Source of the DNA: AP-15 sp963702685
GTDB taxonomy: Bacteria > Pseudomonadota > Alphaproteobacteria > ATCC43930 > CGMCC-115725
Length of the DNA stretch: 64,000 bases
Assembly (NCBI GenBank): GCA_963702685.1
Contig: CAVPDQ010000014.1
Location: 619,595 to 683,594, forward strand
Reading direction: 5' to 3'
Below the pieces are notes generated by a model. The model made no database searches. It worked only from the letters and a program-made list of their open reading frames with translations, and was not told where the DNA came from. A program made the position numbers and the translations under genes. Position 1 is the first letter of the stretch, and the number at the start of each line of letters is the position of its first letter. Shown here one piece after another: positions 16,841 to 26,579 of the stretch.

Positions 16841-17638
16841 GTGGGAACAGCGGCGCAGATCGTCATCGATCGGGTCAGCCATACCTATCGGCCGCGGCGC
16901 GGCAATCCGGTCGTGGCGCTCGACCATGTGTCGCTCGAGGTGCGCGACCGCGAGTTCGTGGCGCTGCTGGGTCCGAGCGGCTGCGGCAAAAGCACGCTCC
17001 TTTATCTGATCGGCGGTTTTTTGCCGGTCGAGCACGGCGCCATCCGCGTCGAGGACAAGGCGATCGCCGGGCCGGGGCCCGACCGCGGCATCGTGTTCCA
17101 GCATTTCGCCTTGTTCCCGTGGAAGACGGTGATCCAAAACGTCCTCTACGGCCTCGAAAAGCAGCGCCTGCCGAAGGACGAGCGGCTGCGCCGCGCCCGC
17201 GAGTTTATCGAGCTCGTCGGTCTCGGCGGTTTCGAGGACAGCTACCCCTCGCAGCTTTCGGGCGGCATGAAGCAGCGCGCCGCGATCGCCCGCACGCTCG
17301 CAATCGACCCGCGCATCCTGTTGATGGACGAGCCCTTTGGCGCGCTCGACGCGCAAACCCGCAGCCTGATGCAGGCCGAATTGCTGCGCATCTGGCAGCG
17401 CTCGCGCAAGACCGTCATTTTCGTCACCCACGACGTGCAGGAGGCGGTCTTTCTCGCCGAGCGGATCGCGGTCATGTCGGCCCGGCCCGGCCGGATCAAG
17501 GAGATCGTCGAGGCGCATTTCGACAAGGAGGACCCGGGCCTCGCCCGCAGCGCGCCCTTTGTCGAGATGGTGGACCATGTGTGGAACCTGGTGCGCGCCG
17601 AAGCGATTCTGGCGCAGCGCGGCGGTGCCGCGCGATAA
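16841..17638 (+). CDS. NitT/TauT-family ABC transporter ATP-binding protein
   Basis: This 265-residue ATPase energises import through the adjacent permeases. Walker A is GPSGCGKST, the signature is QLSGGMKQRAAIARTLA, Walker B is ILLMDEPFGALDAQT, and the switch His is in VTHDVQEAVFLAERI. It resembles TauB/SsuB/NrtD. Start is GTG 16841 after GGCGGCAGGGACGG. The gene is followed by the binding protein and two permeases, all plus strand and tightly spaced. Confidence 0.92.
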   Translation: MGTAAQIVIDRVSHTYRPRRGNPVVALDHVSLEVRDREFVALLGPSGCGKSTLLYLIGGFLPVEHGAIRVEDKAIAGPGPDRGIVFQHFALFPWKTVIQNVLYGLEKQRLPKDERLRRAREFIELVGLGGFEDSYPSQLSGGMKQRAAIARTLAIDPRILLMDEPFGALDAQTRSLMQAELLRIWQRSRKTVIFVTHDVQEAVFLAERIAVMSARPGRIKEIVEAHFDKEDPGLARSAPFVEMVDHVWNLVRAEAILAQRGGAAR

Positions 17639-17675
17639 GATCGGCGAGGACAGAGAAACCGAGGGAGGGAAGGCT

Positions 17676-18719
17676 ATGCGTTTTGGATCGATCGTCGCCG
17701 TCGTCGGGCTGTTGGCGGCCGGTCTCGGCCTCGCTGCCGGGACGAAACCCGCGGCCGCCCAGTCATCGCCGTTGCCGATCCGGGTCGGCTGGGCCGAGAC
17801 CCCCGGCCACTTGGCGCCGATCGTCGCGGCGCTCGCCAAAAAGCACCCGGAGATCATGCCAAACCAAGGCAAAACCTACGATTTCGAGCCGGTGCGCTTT
17901 CCCGGCAGCACGCCGCAAATCCAGGCATTGGCGATCCACGACCTCGAGATCGCGGCGTTTTCCAACTCGGCCTTTGCGCTCGCCGTCACCAACGCCCATC
18001 TCGACGTGCCGATCGTCGCCGATGTGATCCAGACCGGCCATCCCGGTTATTTCCCGGGCGAGTATGTCGTCGCCAAGGACGGCCCGATCAAAACCGTCGA
18101 TGATGTGCGCGGCAAACGCGTCGCGACCAACGCGATCGGCTCCGAGGCCAATTCGACGATGCGCGCGATGCTCCGCCGCCACAAGATCCAGGACAAGGAT
18201 TTCACCACGGTCGAAGCGAATTTCGCCAACCAGCCGGCGATGCTGCAGGAAGGCAAGGTCGATATGATCGAGCTCTTGCCGCAATTCGCCGCCGAGCTGA
18301 TGGCGACCGGAAAGTACAAGATATTGTTCACCGGCGTCGATGTGCACGGGCTATCGGAGGCGGTGTTCTGGAACATGCGGGCCGATTTCGTCGCCGCCCA
18401 CAAGCCGGCGCTGATCGACTTCTTCACCGATTATATGCGCGCCGTGCGCTGGCTGCTGACCCCGAAAAACCGCGACGAAGCCATCGCGCTGACCGTCGCG
18501 GTCACCCACAAATCCGCCAAAGATTTGGATTTTGCTTTCACCAAGCACGATTTCTACCACGACCCCAACATGGTGCCGGATGTGGCCGCGGTGCAGCGCG
18601 AGATCGACGAGGACGTAAAGCTCGGCGTCCTCCCCAAACGGGTGCAGGTCAGCCCCAACTACGTCGATCTGTCGCTGATCAAGGCGGCGAAGGAGCGGCT
18701 CGACGGCCATGGCGCTTGA
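17676..18719 (+). CDS. NitT/TauT-family ABC transporter substrate-binding protein
   Basis: The 347-residue periplasmic protein begins with a cleavable signal (MRFGSIVAVVGLLAAGLGLA, cleavage likely after AAAQ). It then shows the SsuA/TauA-like fold: PIRVGWAETPGHLAPI, DLEIAAFSNSAFALAVT, DVRGKRVATNAIGSEANS and GKVDMIELLPQFAAELMA. The ATG at 17676 has a strong GAGGGAGGGAAGG. It overlaps the next permease gene by 11 bp. The ligand (sulfonate, nitrate, pyrimidine precursor or other) cannot be told from sequence. Confidence 0.9.
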   Translation: MRFGSIVAVVGLLAAGLGLAAGTKPAAAQSSPLPIRVGWAETPGHLAPIVAALAKKHPEIMPNQGKTYDFEPVRFPGSTPQIQALAIHDLEIAAFSNSAFALAVTNAHLDVPIVADVIQTGHPGYFPGEYVVAKDGPIKTVDDVRGKRVATNAIGSEANSTMRAMLRRHKIQDKDFTTVEANFANQPAMLQEGKVDMIELLPQFAAELMATGKYKILFTGVDVHGLSEAVFWNMRADFVAAHKPALIDFFTDYMRAVRWLLTPKNRDEAIALTVAVTHKSAKDLDFAFTKHDFYHDPNMVPDVAAVQREIDEDVKLGVLPKRVQVSPNYVDLSLIKAAKERLDGHGA

Positions 18720-19587
18720 CCAATCCGAGCTGACGATTGTCGCGCCACCCGGCATCGCACGGCCACCCGGCGTCGCGCGGCCACCCGGCGCCGCGCTTGC
18801 CGCCGCCCGAGCCGGGCGGCGCGAGCCCGGCATCTCGGCCCGGCTCGGCGCGGTGCTGTGGCGTTATCTGCCGATCGCGCTGTTGGCGTTGGCGTGGGAG
18901 GCCTCGACCCGGCTCGGGCTCGTCTCGCCGTTGGAGCTGCCGGCGCTCGACAAGGTCTTCACCGCGTGGTGGAGCCTTCTTCTCAGCGGCGACCTGGTCG
19001 ATAACGCCGTCGTCTCGCTCGGCCGTGGCGCCGCCGGGCTTGGCCTCGCCGTCATCTGCGGCACCCTGCTCGGCGTCGCGATGGCCTGGTACAAGCCGGT
19101 GCGCACCCTGTTCAACCCGGTCGTCCAAGCGCTCTACCCGATGCCGAAATCGGCCCTGATCCCGGTCATGGTGCTGTGGCTCGGCTTTGGCAGCGCGTCG
19201 AAAATCGTCTTTATCTTTATCGGCTGCATGCTGCCGATCACGTTGAGCGCGTTCAACGGGGCGCGCGGCGCCGACGAGGTGCTGATCTGGTCGGCCCGCA
19301 GCATGGGGGCGAGCCGCGGCGCGATCCTGCGCGAGGTCGTGGTGCCGAGCGCGCTCCCGGAAATCCTCGCCGGCATCCGCACCGCGCTCGCCTTTGCCTT
19401 TGTGCTGTTGGTCACAACCGAGCTGATCGCGGCGCGCCAGGGGCTCGGCTACATGATCGGCTGGCTCGGCGACGGCGGCGTCTATGACGCGATGTTCGGG
19501 GTGGTGCTGACCGTGGCGCTGCTCGGCTTTGCCGCCGACCGGTTCTATCTCTTGCTGATGCAGCACGTGCTGAGGTGGCGCGAATGA
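18709..19587 (+). CDS. NitT/TauT-family ABC transporter permease 1
   Basis: The 292-residue membrane protein has about six hydrophobic helices and the EAA loop of importer permeases (ADEVLIWSARSMGASRGAIL). A Pro-rich N-terminal tail carries a short repeat (GIARPPGVARPPGAA) from near-identical 15-bp DNA units. Its stop overlaps the start of the second permease (ATGA at 19584-19587). Confidence 0.9.
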   Translation: MALDQSELTIVAPPGIARPPGVARPPGAALAAARAGRREPGISARLGAVLWRYLPIALLALAWEASTRLGLVSPLELPALDKVFTAWWSLLLSGDLVDNAVVSLGRGAAGLGLAVICGTLLGVAMAWYKPVRTLFNPVVQALYPMPKSALIPVMVLWLGFGSASKIVFIFIGCMLPITLSAFNGARGADEVLIWSARSMGASRGAILREVVVPSALPEILAGIRTALAFAFVLLVTTELIAARQGLGYMIGWLGDGGVYDAMFGVVLTVALLGFAADRFYLLLMQHVLRWRE

Positions 19588-20439
19588 CCCAATTGCAAGA
19601 CGGCGCCGCCGTCGTCGCTTTGCCGCTGGGCCGCGGCGGGCAAAGCTCGCTGGCCCGCGGCGCGCGCAGCCTCGGCCGCGGCCTCGCCAATATCCTCACC
19701 TTGCTCGTCGTGCTCGCCGCCTGGGAAGGCGTCGCCCGCGCCGGCGTCGTCAGCAGCTTTTTGCTGCCGCCCTTGTCGGTGGTCGTCGAGCGGGTCTGGG
19801 ACGACACCCTCTCCGGCGACCTGCTGACCAATCTCGGGCTCACCCTTTATCGCGGATTGCTCGGCTTTGCGATCGCCGGCTCCGCCGGGGTCGCGCTCGG
19901 TATCGTGATGGCGCGCAGCCGGGCGTTCCGCTGGTTTTTCGATCCGATCGTGTCGGTCGGGTTTCCGATGCCGAAGATCGCGTTCCTGCCGGTCTTTATG
20001 CTGTGGTTCGGGCTCTACGACGCCTCCAAGCTGACGATGATCGTGTTCAGCGCGATTTTCCCGGTGGTGGTGGCGACGGTGGCGAGCACCGAGGGCGTCG
20101 AAAAGGAGCTGATCTGGTCGGCGCGCAGCCTCGGCGCCGGCGAACGGCGGCTCTTGTGGGAGGTCGTTCTGCCCGCCGCATTGCCGCAGATCCTGACCGG
20201 GCTTGCAGGTGGCGCTGCCGGTGGCGCTGATCGTCGCCATCGTGACCGAGATGCTGATGGGCGGCGCCGGGCTCGGCGGGGCGATGATCAACGCCTCGCG
20301 CTTTGCCAATTCGCCGGGTGTCTTTGCCGGGATCGTCGAGATCGCGGTCGCGGGCTTTGCCCTCGTGCGCGGCATCGCCCTATTGCGCCGCCATCTCTTG
20401 CGCTGGCACCAGGAAGCCCGCGACCCGACCACTGTTTGA
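19584..20439 (+). pseudogene. NitT/TauT-family ABC transporter permease 2, frameshifted at 20203
   Basis: The first frame runs from ATG 19584 (MTQLQDGAAVVALPLGRGG) through the EAA loop (EKELIWSARSLGAGERRLLW) to LPAALPQILTGL. The last part, QVALPVALIVAIVTEMLMGG and FAGIVEIAVAGFALV, is in the next frame and stops at 20439. Removing one T from GGGCTTGCAG (20200-20209) restores a permease of about 284 residues paralogous to its neighbour. The transporter would then be ATPase, binding protein and two permeases. If the break is real, the complex lacks the second permease's last two helices. Confidence 0.85.
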
Positions 20440-20451
20440 GGACTTGCACGG

Positions 20452-20670
20452 ATGTTTCTGCGACAACGAGCTCGGGCCCGGCTAAAGGCGCTCGCTGCGT
20501 TTCTCGGGGTTCTCGGCCTGGCGCTGTGGGTAGCTGCCGCAACCTTGCACATGACACCGCCCGCGGCGCGCGACGTTGCCGTCGGTCATGTCGAAGGCCG
20601 CTCGCTCGGGATCGTCAGCGGCGGCGTTGCGGTTGCGGCGGGGATCGCCCTCTTCGCGATTAGCGCCTGA
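20452..20670 (+). CDS. Small two-helix membrane protein, unknown
   Basis: 72 residues, ATG 20452, 12 bp after the permease stop. Two hydrophobic segments are visible (LKALAAFLGVLGLALWVAAA and SGGVAVAAGIALFAISA), with a short polar loop between. Only a weak GAGG precedes it. It resembles small DUF-type inner-membrane proteins but I cannot name the family. It may be co-transcribed with the ABC operon. Confidence 0.5.
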   Translation: MFLRQRARARLKALAAFLGVLGLALWVAAATLHMTPPAARDVAVGHVEGRSLGIVSGGVAVAAGIALFAISA

Positions 20671-20715
20671 GGGAGTACAACCTTCCGGCCAAGGCTCTGG
20701 CGGGAGGACGAGGCC

Positions 20716-22047
20716 ATGACGACGGTCGAGGGTGCGGCGGGACTGCTGTCCGAAGCCGAGCATCGCCGGCAGCTGCGCCGGGCGGTGATCGCCAGCACGA
20801 TCGGGACGACGATCGAGTGGTACGATTTCTTTATCTACGGCACGGTGACCGGGCTGGTCTTCGCCAAGCTCTATTTCCCGGGGTCCGATCCGCTGGTCGG
20901 CACCTTGCAGGTCTTTGCGATCTACGCCGTCGGCTTTGTCGCCCGCCCGGTGGGCGCCGTCATCTTTGGCCATTACGGCGACCGCATCGGGCGCAAGGCA
21001 GCGCTGATCGCGACCTTGTTGTTGATGGGAATCGCGACCTTCCTGGTGGCCTTTGTCCCGGGCTATGCCAGGATCGGCGTCTGGGGCGCGGTGATCCTGA
21101 CGATCCTGCGCACCGTGCAGGGGATCGGGGTCGGCGGCGAATGGGGCGGCTCGGTGCTGATGTCGATGGAATGGGCGCGGACCAACGCCCATCGCGGCTT
21201 TGTCGCCTCGTGGCCGCAATTCGGGGTGCCGGCGGGTCTGTTTCTGGCGAACCTCGCGGTCTTGTTCTTCAGCTGGTTGTCGGGACCGCAATTTATCGTC
21301 TGGGGCTGGCGCATCCCGTTCCTGCTCAGCATCATCCTCGTCGGGGTCGGCCTCTATATCCGGCTCGGCATCCTCGAAACTCCGGCTTTTTCGCGGCTGG
21401 TCAGCCAAAACCGGGTCGAGCGCGCGCCGGTCATCGAGGTGATCAGGCGCCAGCCGCGCGAGATCATCCTGACCGCGCTGGCGCGGATGGCCGAGCAGGC
21501 CCCGTTTTATATCTTCACCACCTTCATCTTCGCCTACGGCACCAAGGTCCTCGGCAGCTCGCGCGATCTGCTGCTGACCGCGGTGCTGGTCGCCTCGGTG
21601 GTGTCGTTCTTTACAATCCCGTTTGCCGGCTGGCTGTCCGATCGGATCGGCCGCAAGCGGATGTACCTGATCGGCTCGGTGACGGTCGGGGTGTTCGGCT
21701 TTATCTATTTCGCCCTGCTCGACACGATGATGCCGGGCTGGATCTTTCTCGCCATCGTGCTGTCCCTGATCCCGCACGATCTGATGTACGGCCCGCAGGC
21801 GGCGCTGATCGCCGAATGCTTTACCGGCAGGCTGCGCTACAGCGGCGCCTCGCTCGGCTATCAGCTCGCCTCGGTCATTGCCGGCGGGCCGGCGCCGCTG
21901 ATCGCGACGGCATTGTTCGCGGCCTATGCATCGGGCTATGCGATCGCCTTTTACATCCTCGTCTGCGCGATCATCAGCGTGATCTCGGCGGCGATGCTGC
22001 CCGACTACACCAACCGCGACATCTCGGCCGAATACGACAAAGTGTAA
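20716..22047 (+). CDS. MHS-family MFS transporter, copy 1 (intact)
   Basis: The 443-residue protein is a 12-helix metabolite:H+ symporter of the shikimate/proline-betaine/alpha-ketoglutarate type. Signatures: TIEWYDFFIYGTVTGLVF in helix 1, the loop motif GDRIGRKAALI, GVGGEWGGSVLMSMEWAR, and GWLSDRIGRKRMYLIGS in the second half. The start is ATG 20716 after GGGAGGACGAGGCC. It is the only intact member of three tandem paralogues. The last codons and downstream spacer are repeated almost exactly after copy 3. Substrate unknown. Confidence 0.93.
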   Translation: MTTVEGAAGLLSEAEHRRQLRRAVIASTIGTTIEWYDFFIYGTVTGLVFAKLYFPGSDPLVGTLQVFAIYAVGFVARPVGAVIFGHYGDRIGRKAALIATLLLMGIATFLVAFVPGYARIGVWGAVILTILRTVQGIGVGGEWGGSVLMSMEWARTNAHRGFVASWPQFGVPAGLFLANLAVLFFSWLSGPQFIVWGWRIPFLLSIILVGVGLYIRLGILETPAFSRLVSQNRVERAPVIEVIRRQPREIILTALARMAEQAPFYIFTTFIFAYGTKVLGSSRDLLLTAVLVASVVSFFTIPFAGWLSDRIGRKRMYLIGSVTVGVFGFIYFALLDTMMPGWIFLAIVLSLIPHDLMYGPQAALIAECFTGRLRYSGASLGYQLASVIAGGPAPLIATALFAAYASGYAIAFYILVCAIISVISAAMLPDYTNRDISAEYDKV

Positions 22048-22131
22048 CGCCGCGCGCCGTCGATTAAATGCGCGCGCCCATTGGCGCGGCGCATAGCGGC
22101 CGCTGGCCTGCCGATAGAAGAAACCTCGCCG
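22003..22131. repeat. 129-bp direct repeat, copy A
   Basis: This covers the last 45 bases of MHS copy 1 and 84 bases downstream. It matches 25015-25143 at all but one position (T at 22115, C at 25127). The spacer part contains an imperfect GCGCGCGCC-CATT-GGCGCGGCGC stem. Confidence 0.93.
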
Positions 22132-22312
22132 TACCATCCGCGTGCGGCGAAAAACAAAAACACGCGCCTGCAATCGCCTGGTTCCGATTGCTCTTGCTGC
22201 TGCCGTGTTGCTAAGATCGCTCAGGTAGAATTGCTCCCTACCCCCGGCAACGAACCGGGACCAAAAAACCACAAACGCCGGCGCAACCGGCCGGCCGTAG
22301 AGGAGGAAGACG
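22132..22312. other. Leader of MHS copy 2
   Basis: The spacer between repeat copy A and the ATG at 22313 contains GAGGAGGAAG at 22301-22310 as ribosome-binding site. No clear promoter or terminator was identified. Confidence 0.4.
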
Positions 22313-23647
22313 ATGACCGCATTCGAAGCCGCCATCGGCGGGCTTTCAGAGGGCGAGCACAGCCGGCAATTGCGTCGCGCGCTGGTCGCCAGCACGGTCG
22401 GCACCTTGATCGAATGGTACGATTTTCTGCTCTATGGCACGGTCAGCGCGTTGGTCTTCGGCAAGTTGTTTTTTCCGCATTCGACCCCGATCGTCGGTGT
22501 GCTCGAAGCGTTCAGCGTGTTTTTCATCGGCTTTCTCGGACGGCCGATCGGCGCGGCGATCTTTGGCCATTGGGGCGACCGGATCGGGCGCAAGGCGACC
22601 TTGATCGTAACCCTGCTGGTGACCGGCATCGCGACCGTCGCGGTCGGCTTTGTCCCGACCTATTCCTCGATCGGCATCTGGGGCGCGGTGCTGCTGACCG
22701 TCATCCGCCTGATCCAGGGGATCGGGGTCGGCGGCGAATGGGGCGGCTCGGTGCTGCTCGCCATGGAGTGGGCGAAGACCACCAAAAACCGCGGCTTCAT
22801 CTCGTCCTGGCCGCAATTCGGCGCGCCCGCCGGGCTTTTCCTCGCCAATCTGGCGGTGCTGTTCTTCAGCTGGCTGTCGGGCGACCAGTTCCTCACCTGG
22901 GGGTGGCGCATCCCGTTCTTTATCAGCATCATCATGGTCGGGATCGGGCTGTGGATCCGCCTCGGCATTCTCGAAACCCCGGTGTTTCAGCGGGTGGTCG
23001 AGGAGGACCGGGTCGAGCGCGTGCCGGTCGTCGAAGTCTTGAAACGCCAGCCCAAACAGGTCCTCTTGACGGCGCTGCTGCGCATGCCGGAGCAGGCACC
23101 GGGCTATATCGTCGGCGCCTTTATCTTCAGCTACGGCACCACGGTCCTCGGCATGCCTCGCGCGATTTTCTGCTGATGGCGGTCCTGGTTCAGTGCGTGC
23201 TCGGCTTTATGTGGGTCACCGTCGCCGGCCATTTGTCGGACCGCATCGGCCGCAAGAACATGTACATGATCGGCTGCGTGTCCGTGGCCGTCTTCGGCTT
23301 TATCTATTTCGGCCTGCTCGACACCAAGGTGCCGGCACTGATCTTTATCGCGGTGGCGCTTGTCGCTGCTGCCGGTCATGACCTGCTACGGCCCGGAGGC
23401 GGCGCTGATCGCCGAAAGCTTCTCGCCGCGGCTGCGCTACAGCGGCAGCTCGCTCGGCTATCAGCTGGCTTCGATCATCGCCGGCGGCCCGGCGCCGTTT
23501 ATCGCGACGGCACTCTTCGCCACCTTCACATCGAGCCTGCCGATCGCGCTCTACATGGTCTTCTGCGCGATCATCGGCATCGTCGCGACGGCGTTCTTGA
23601 CCGACTACACCAACAAGGACATTTCCGCCGAATACGAAGGAGTCTGA
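22313..23647 (+). pseudogene. MHS-family MFS transporter, copy 2 (two frame breaks)
   Basis: Starts at ATG 22313 with a GAGGAGGAAG site. Frame 1 covers TLIEWYDFLLYGTVSALVFG to FSYGTTVLGMPR. Frame 2 carries LLMAVLVQCVLGFMWVTVAG and HLSDRIGRKNMYMIGCVS. The end, VMTCYGPEAALIAESFSP and YTNKDISAEYEGV, returns to frame 1. The breaks are an extra GC dinucleotide in CTCGCGCGATT (23157-23167) and an extra T in GCGCTTGTCG (23356-23365). Repaired, the protein is about 443 residues and paralogous to copies 1 and 3. Confidence 0.87.
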
Positions 23648-23665
23648 CGACCAACCAACAAAAGA

Positions 23666-23692
23666 GGCGGGCGCCGCTTGCGGACGCCCGCC
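23666..23692 (+). terminator. Hairpin downstream of MHS copy 2
   Basis: GGCGGGCG (23666-23673) pairs with CGCCCGCC (23685-23692) around an 11-base loop. There is no T-run after it, so efficiency is uncertain. It sits between copy 2's stop and copy 3's start. Confidence 0.5.
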
Positions 23693-23722
23693 CGCAAAAC
23701 GTACCGGACCAGGGAGGAGACG

Positions 23723-25059
23723 ATGACGGCAGCCGATATTGCGATCGATTCCGCTGTCCGAAAGCGAGCATCGCCGGCAATTGCGCCGCGCGGTGATCGC
23801 CAGCACGGTCGGCACGACGATCGAGTGGTACGATTTTCTGCTCTACAGCATCGTCACCGGGCTCGTCTTCGGCAAGCTGTTCTTCCCGCATTCCGACCCG
23901 CTGGTCGGGGTGCTGGAGGCGTTCGCGATCTATACCGTCGGCTTTATCGCTCGCCCGATCGGCGCCGTCATCTTCGGCCATTTCGGCGACCGCATCGGCC
24001 GCAAGGCAGCGCTGATCGCCACCTTGCTGATCACCGGGCTGTCAACCTTTGCCGTCGGCTTTGTGCCCGGCTACGCGACCATCGGCATCTGGGGCGCGGT
24101 GATCCTGACCGTCATCCGCTTTATCCAGGGGGTGGGGGTCGGCGGCGAGTGGGGCGGCTCGGTCTTGCTGGCGATGGAATGGGCGCGCACCAACAAACAT
24201 CGCGGCTTTATCACCTCATGGCCGCAATTCGGCGGGCCGTGCGGGCTGTTTCTCGCCAATATGGCGGTGCTGGTGTTCAGCACGATTTCCGGCGACCAGT
24301 TCCCGGTGTGGGGCTGGCGCATCCCGTTCTTTCTCAGCATCGTCATGGTCGGCGTCGGGCTTTATATCCGGCTCGGTATTCTCGAAACCCCGGTGTTCCG
24401 CCGGATCGTCGCCGAGGAGCGGGTCGAGCGGGCGCCGGCGCTCGAAGTGATCAAGCGCCAGCCAAGCGAGGTGATCCTGGCAGCGCTCGCCCGCACCGCC
24501 GAACAGGGGCCGGCCTATATCTATCTCGCCTTTGTCTTCGCTTACGGCACCCAGGTCCTGCACACGCCACGCGATTTTCTGCTGACCGGCGCTGATCACC
24601 GCCGGCCTCTTTTCATTTGTCACGATCCCGCTCTGCCGGGCATCTCTCCGACCGGTTCGGGCGCAAGCGCATTTACTTGATCGGCACGATCGACGACCGG
24701 GGTCTTCGGCTTCGTCTATTTCGCGATGCTGAACACAATGGTGCCGGGCTGGATCTTTCTCGGCATCGTGCTGTCCTTTGTCCCGCACGACATCATGTAC
24801 GGCCCGCAGGGGGCGCTGATCGCCGAATGCTTCACCCCCCGGCTGCGCTACAGCGGCGCCTCGATCGGCTACCAGCTCGCTTCGGTCACCGCCGGCGGTC
24901 CGGCGCCGTTGATCGCGACGGCGCTGCTCGCCGCCAACCGGGTCGGGCTACACGATCGCCGTCTATATCGCCTTCTGCGCCGTCGTCAGCGTGATCGCCA
25001 CGGCGCTGCTGCCGGACTACACCAACCGCGACATCTCGGCCGAATACGACAAAGTGTAA
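23723..25059 (+). pseudogene. MHS-family MFS transporter, copy 3 (five frame breaks)
   Basis: ATG 23723 has a GGGAGGAGACG site. Reading across frames gives MTAADIAID, LSESEHRRQLRRAVIAST, GVGGEWGGSVLLAMEWARTN, HLSDRFGRKRIYLIG, MLNTMVPGWIFLGIVLSFVP and YTNRDISAEYDKV. Each switch is explained by one inserted base: TTCCGC (23749-23754), ACCGGCGC (24585-24592), GCCGGGCAT (24635-24643), ATCGACGACC (about 24691) and AACCGGG (24936-24942). All five shift in the same direction. The repaired protein is about 443 residues. Five fresh frameshifts in a gene with otherwise conserved codons is unusual for natural decay. Confidence 0.87.
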
Positions 25060-25143
25060 CGCCGCGCGCCGTCGATTAAATGCGCGCGCCCATTGGCGCG
25101 GCGCATAGCGGCCGCTGGCCTGCCGACAGAAGAAACCTCGCCG
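25015..25143. repeat. 129-bp direct repeat, copy B
   Basis: Near-identical to 22003-22131 (one mismatch), offset by 3012 bp. It spans the last 45 bases of MHS copy 3 and the spacer downstream. Confidence 0.93.
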
Positions 25144-25248
25144 CACCCAACCGCGACATCTCACGCGAGCACGCATAGCCCGCCGGGCGGAGGGGCGACG
25201 TTCGAGCTCGGCATCGCTCGATCGCGACCCGCCCGGACATGTCGCATC

Positions 25249-26439
25249 TCAGAGGACATTGCGGGTGCGCAGCGCGGCAATCTCGGCGGCGCCGAGGCCG
25301 AGGCGGGCAAAGATTTCGGCGTTGTGCTGGCCGAGCTTGGGGGCGACGGCGCGCACCCGGACACCCTCGCCGATCCGGACCGGCGTGCGGATATGCGGCA
25401 CCTCGCCCAATTCCGGGTCGTGCGCGGACTGCACCAGGCCGCGGTGCTCGACCTGCGGGTCGGCGAACATCTGCGCGTAATTGTAGACCGGGCCGCACGG
25501 CACCCCGGCCTGTTCGAGCACCGCGACCCAATGCTCGCTCGTGCCGGCCGCGAGCACGCCCTCCATCGCCGCCTCGAGCGTGTCGCGGTTTTGCATGCGC
25601 GCCCGGTTTGTCGCAAAGCGCGGGTCGGCGCACCATTCCTTGTGCCCGAGCGCTGCGGCGCAACGCTGCCAGATCGCCTCGCCGGCGGCGCCGATCATCA
25701 GATAGCCGTCCCCGGTCTTCATTCGCTGATAAGGCGCGTTCTGACGATGGCGCGAGCCCTGGCGAACCGGCTCCTCGCGGTCGGCGAGCCATTGCGCGCT
25801 GGTCCATGAGCTAAAGCCGATCGCGGTTTCCAAGAGCGAGCATTCGACGAGCCGGCCCTCGCCGGTGCGCTGGCGCTCGTAGAGCGCGGCGAGGATCCCC
25901 TGCACCGCCCACATGCCGGTGCCGAGGTCGCAGATCGGCAACCCGACCGAAGTCGGCGGCCCGTCCTCTTCGCCGGTCACGTGCATGATGCCGCCCATCC
26001 CCTGCGCGATCAGGTCGAAACCGCCACGCCCGGCATAGGGGCCGTCATAGCCGAGCCCGGAGAGCTGGGCATAGACGAGGCGCGGGTTCAGCTGGTGCAG
26101 CGCCGCAAAGCCGAGCCCGGCGCGCGGCATCACAGTCGGCCGATAATTCTCGACCAGCACGTCCATCAGCGCGACGAGGCGGAGAAACAGCGCTTTCCCC
26201 TCGGCGTCCTTGTAATCGAGGGTGATGCCCTTCTTGTTGCGGTTGATGTAGCGGAAATAGGGGTTGCGCTCGCTGCCGTCGCCCCAGGCGCGCACCGAAT
26301 CTCCCCTCCCCGGCCGCTCGAGCTTGATCACCTCCGCCCCCATATCGGCGAGGATCATCGTGCAAAACGGCCCCGCCATGTGCTCGGTCAGGTCGAGGAC
26401 CTTCAATCCGGCGAGCGGGCCGTCGTTGTTGTGCGCCAT
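25249..26439 (-). CDS. CaiB/BaiF-family (class III) CoA-transferase
   Basis: These enzymes move CoA between acyl-CoA and carboxylic acids. The 396-residue protein starts at ATG 26439 with GGAGG nine bases upstream; the frame extends further but without homology. Family blocks: PLAGLKVLDLTEHMAGPFCT, MGAEVIKLERPGRGDSVRAW, NRNKKGITLDYKDAEG, and GGFDLIAQGMGGIM with the expected catalytic Asp. The C-terminal half (PYQRMKTGDGYLMIGAAGEA, AGVPCGPVYNYAQMFADPQV) is typical. It is divergent from the thiolase gene, and the pair suggests activation and cleavage of an acyl-CoA substrate. Confidence 0.94.
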   Translation of the reverse strand: MAHNNDGPLAGLKVLDLTEHMAGPFCTMILADMGAEVIKLERPGRGDSVRAWGDGSERNPYFRYINRNKKGITLDYKDAEGKALFLRLVALMDVLVENYRPTVMPRAGLGFAALHQLNPRLVYAQLSGLGYDGPYAGRGGFDLIAQGMGGIMHVTGEEDGPPTSVGLPICDLGTGMWAVQGILAALYERQRTGEGRLVECSLLETAIGFSSWTSAQWLADREEPVRQGSRHRQNAPYQRMKTGDGYLMIGAAGEAIWQRCAAALGHKEWCADPRFATNRARMQNRDTLEAAMEGVLAAGTSEHWVAVLEQAGVPCGPVYNYAQMFADPQVEHRGLVQSAHDPELGEVPHIRTPVRIGEGVRVRAVAPKLGQHNAEIFARLGLGAAEIAALRTRNVL

Positions 26440-26579
26440 TGCTCGTTCCTCCGAGGCTCCATCGCCGCGAGCCGCCTCGCCGAATGGCGCACGCGTCGCG
26501 ACCAATCCCGCTCGTTGCGGAAAATCGAGCGGCTCGGCTATTTTGAAGCCGGTCAAAGCAGGCGTCGAGGGAGGAAGAA
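26440..26579. promoter_or_regulatory. Divergent intergenic region CoA-transferase / thiolase
   Basis: The 140-bp region should hold both promoters. Ribosome-binding sites are at both ends (GAGGGAGGAAG before 26580). No clear operator was seen. Confidence 0.4.
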
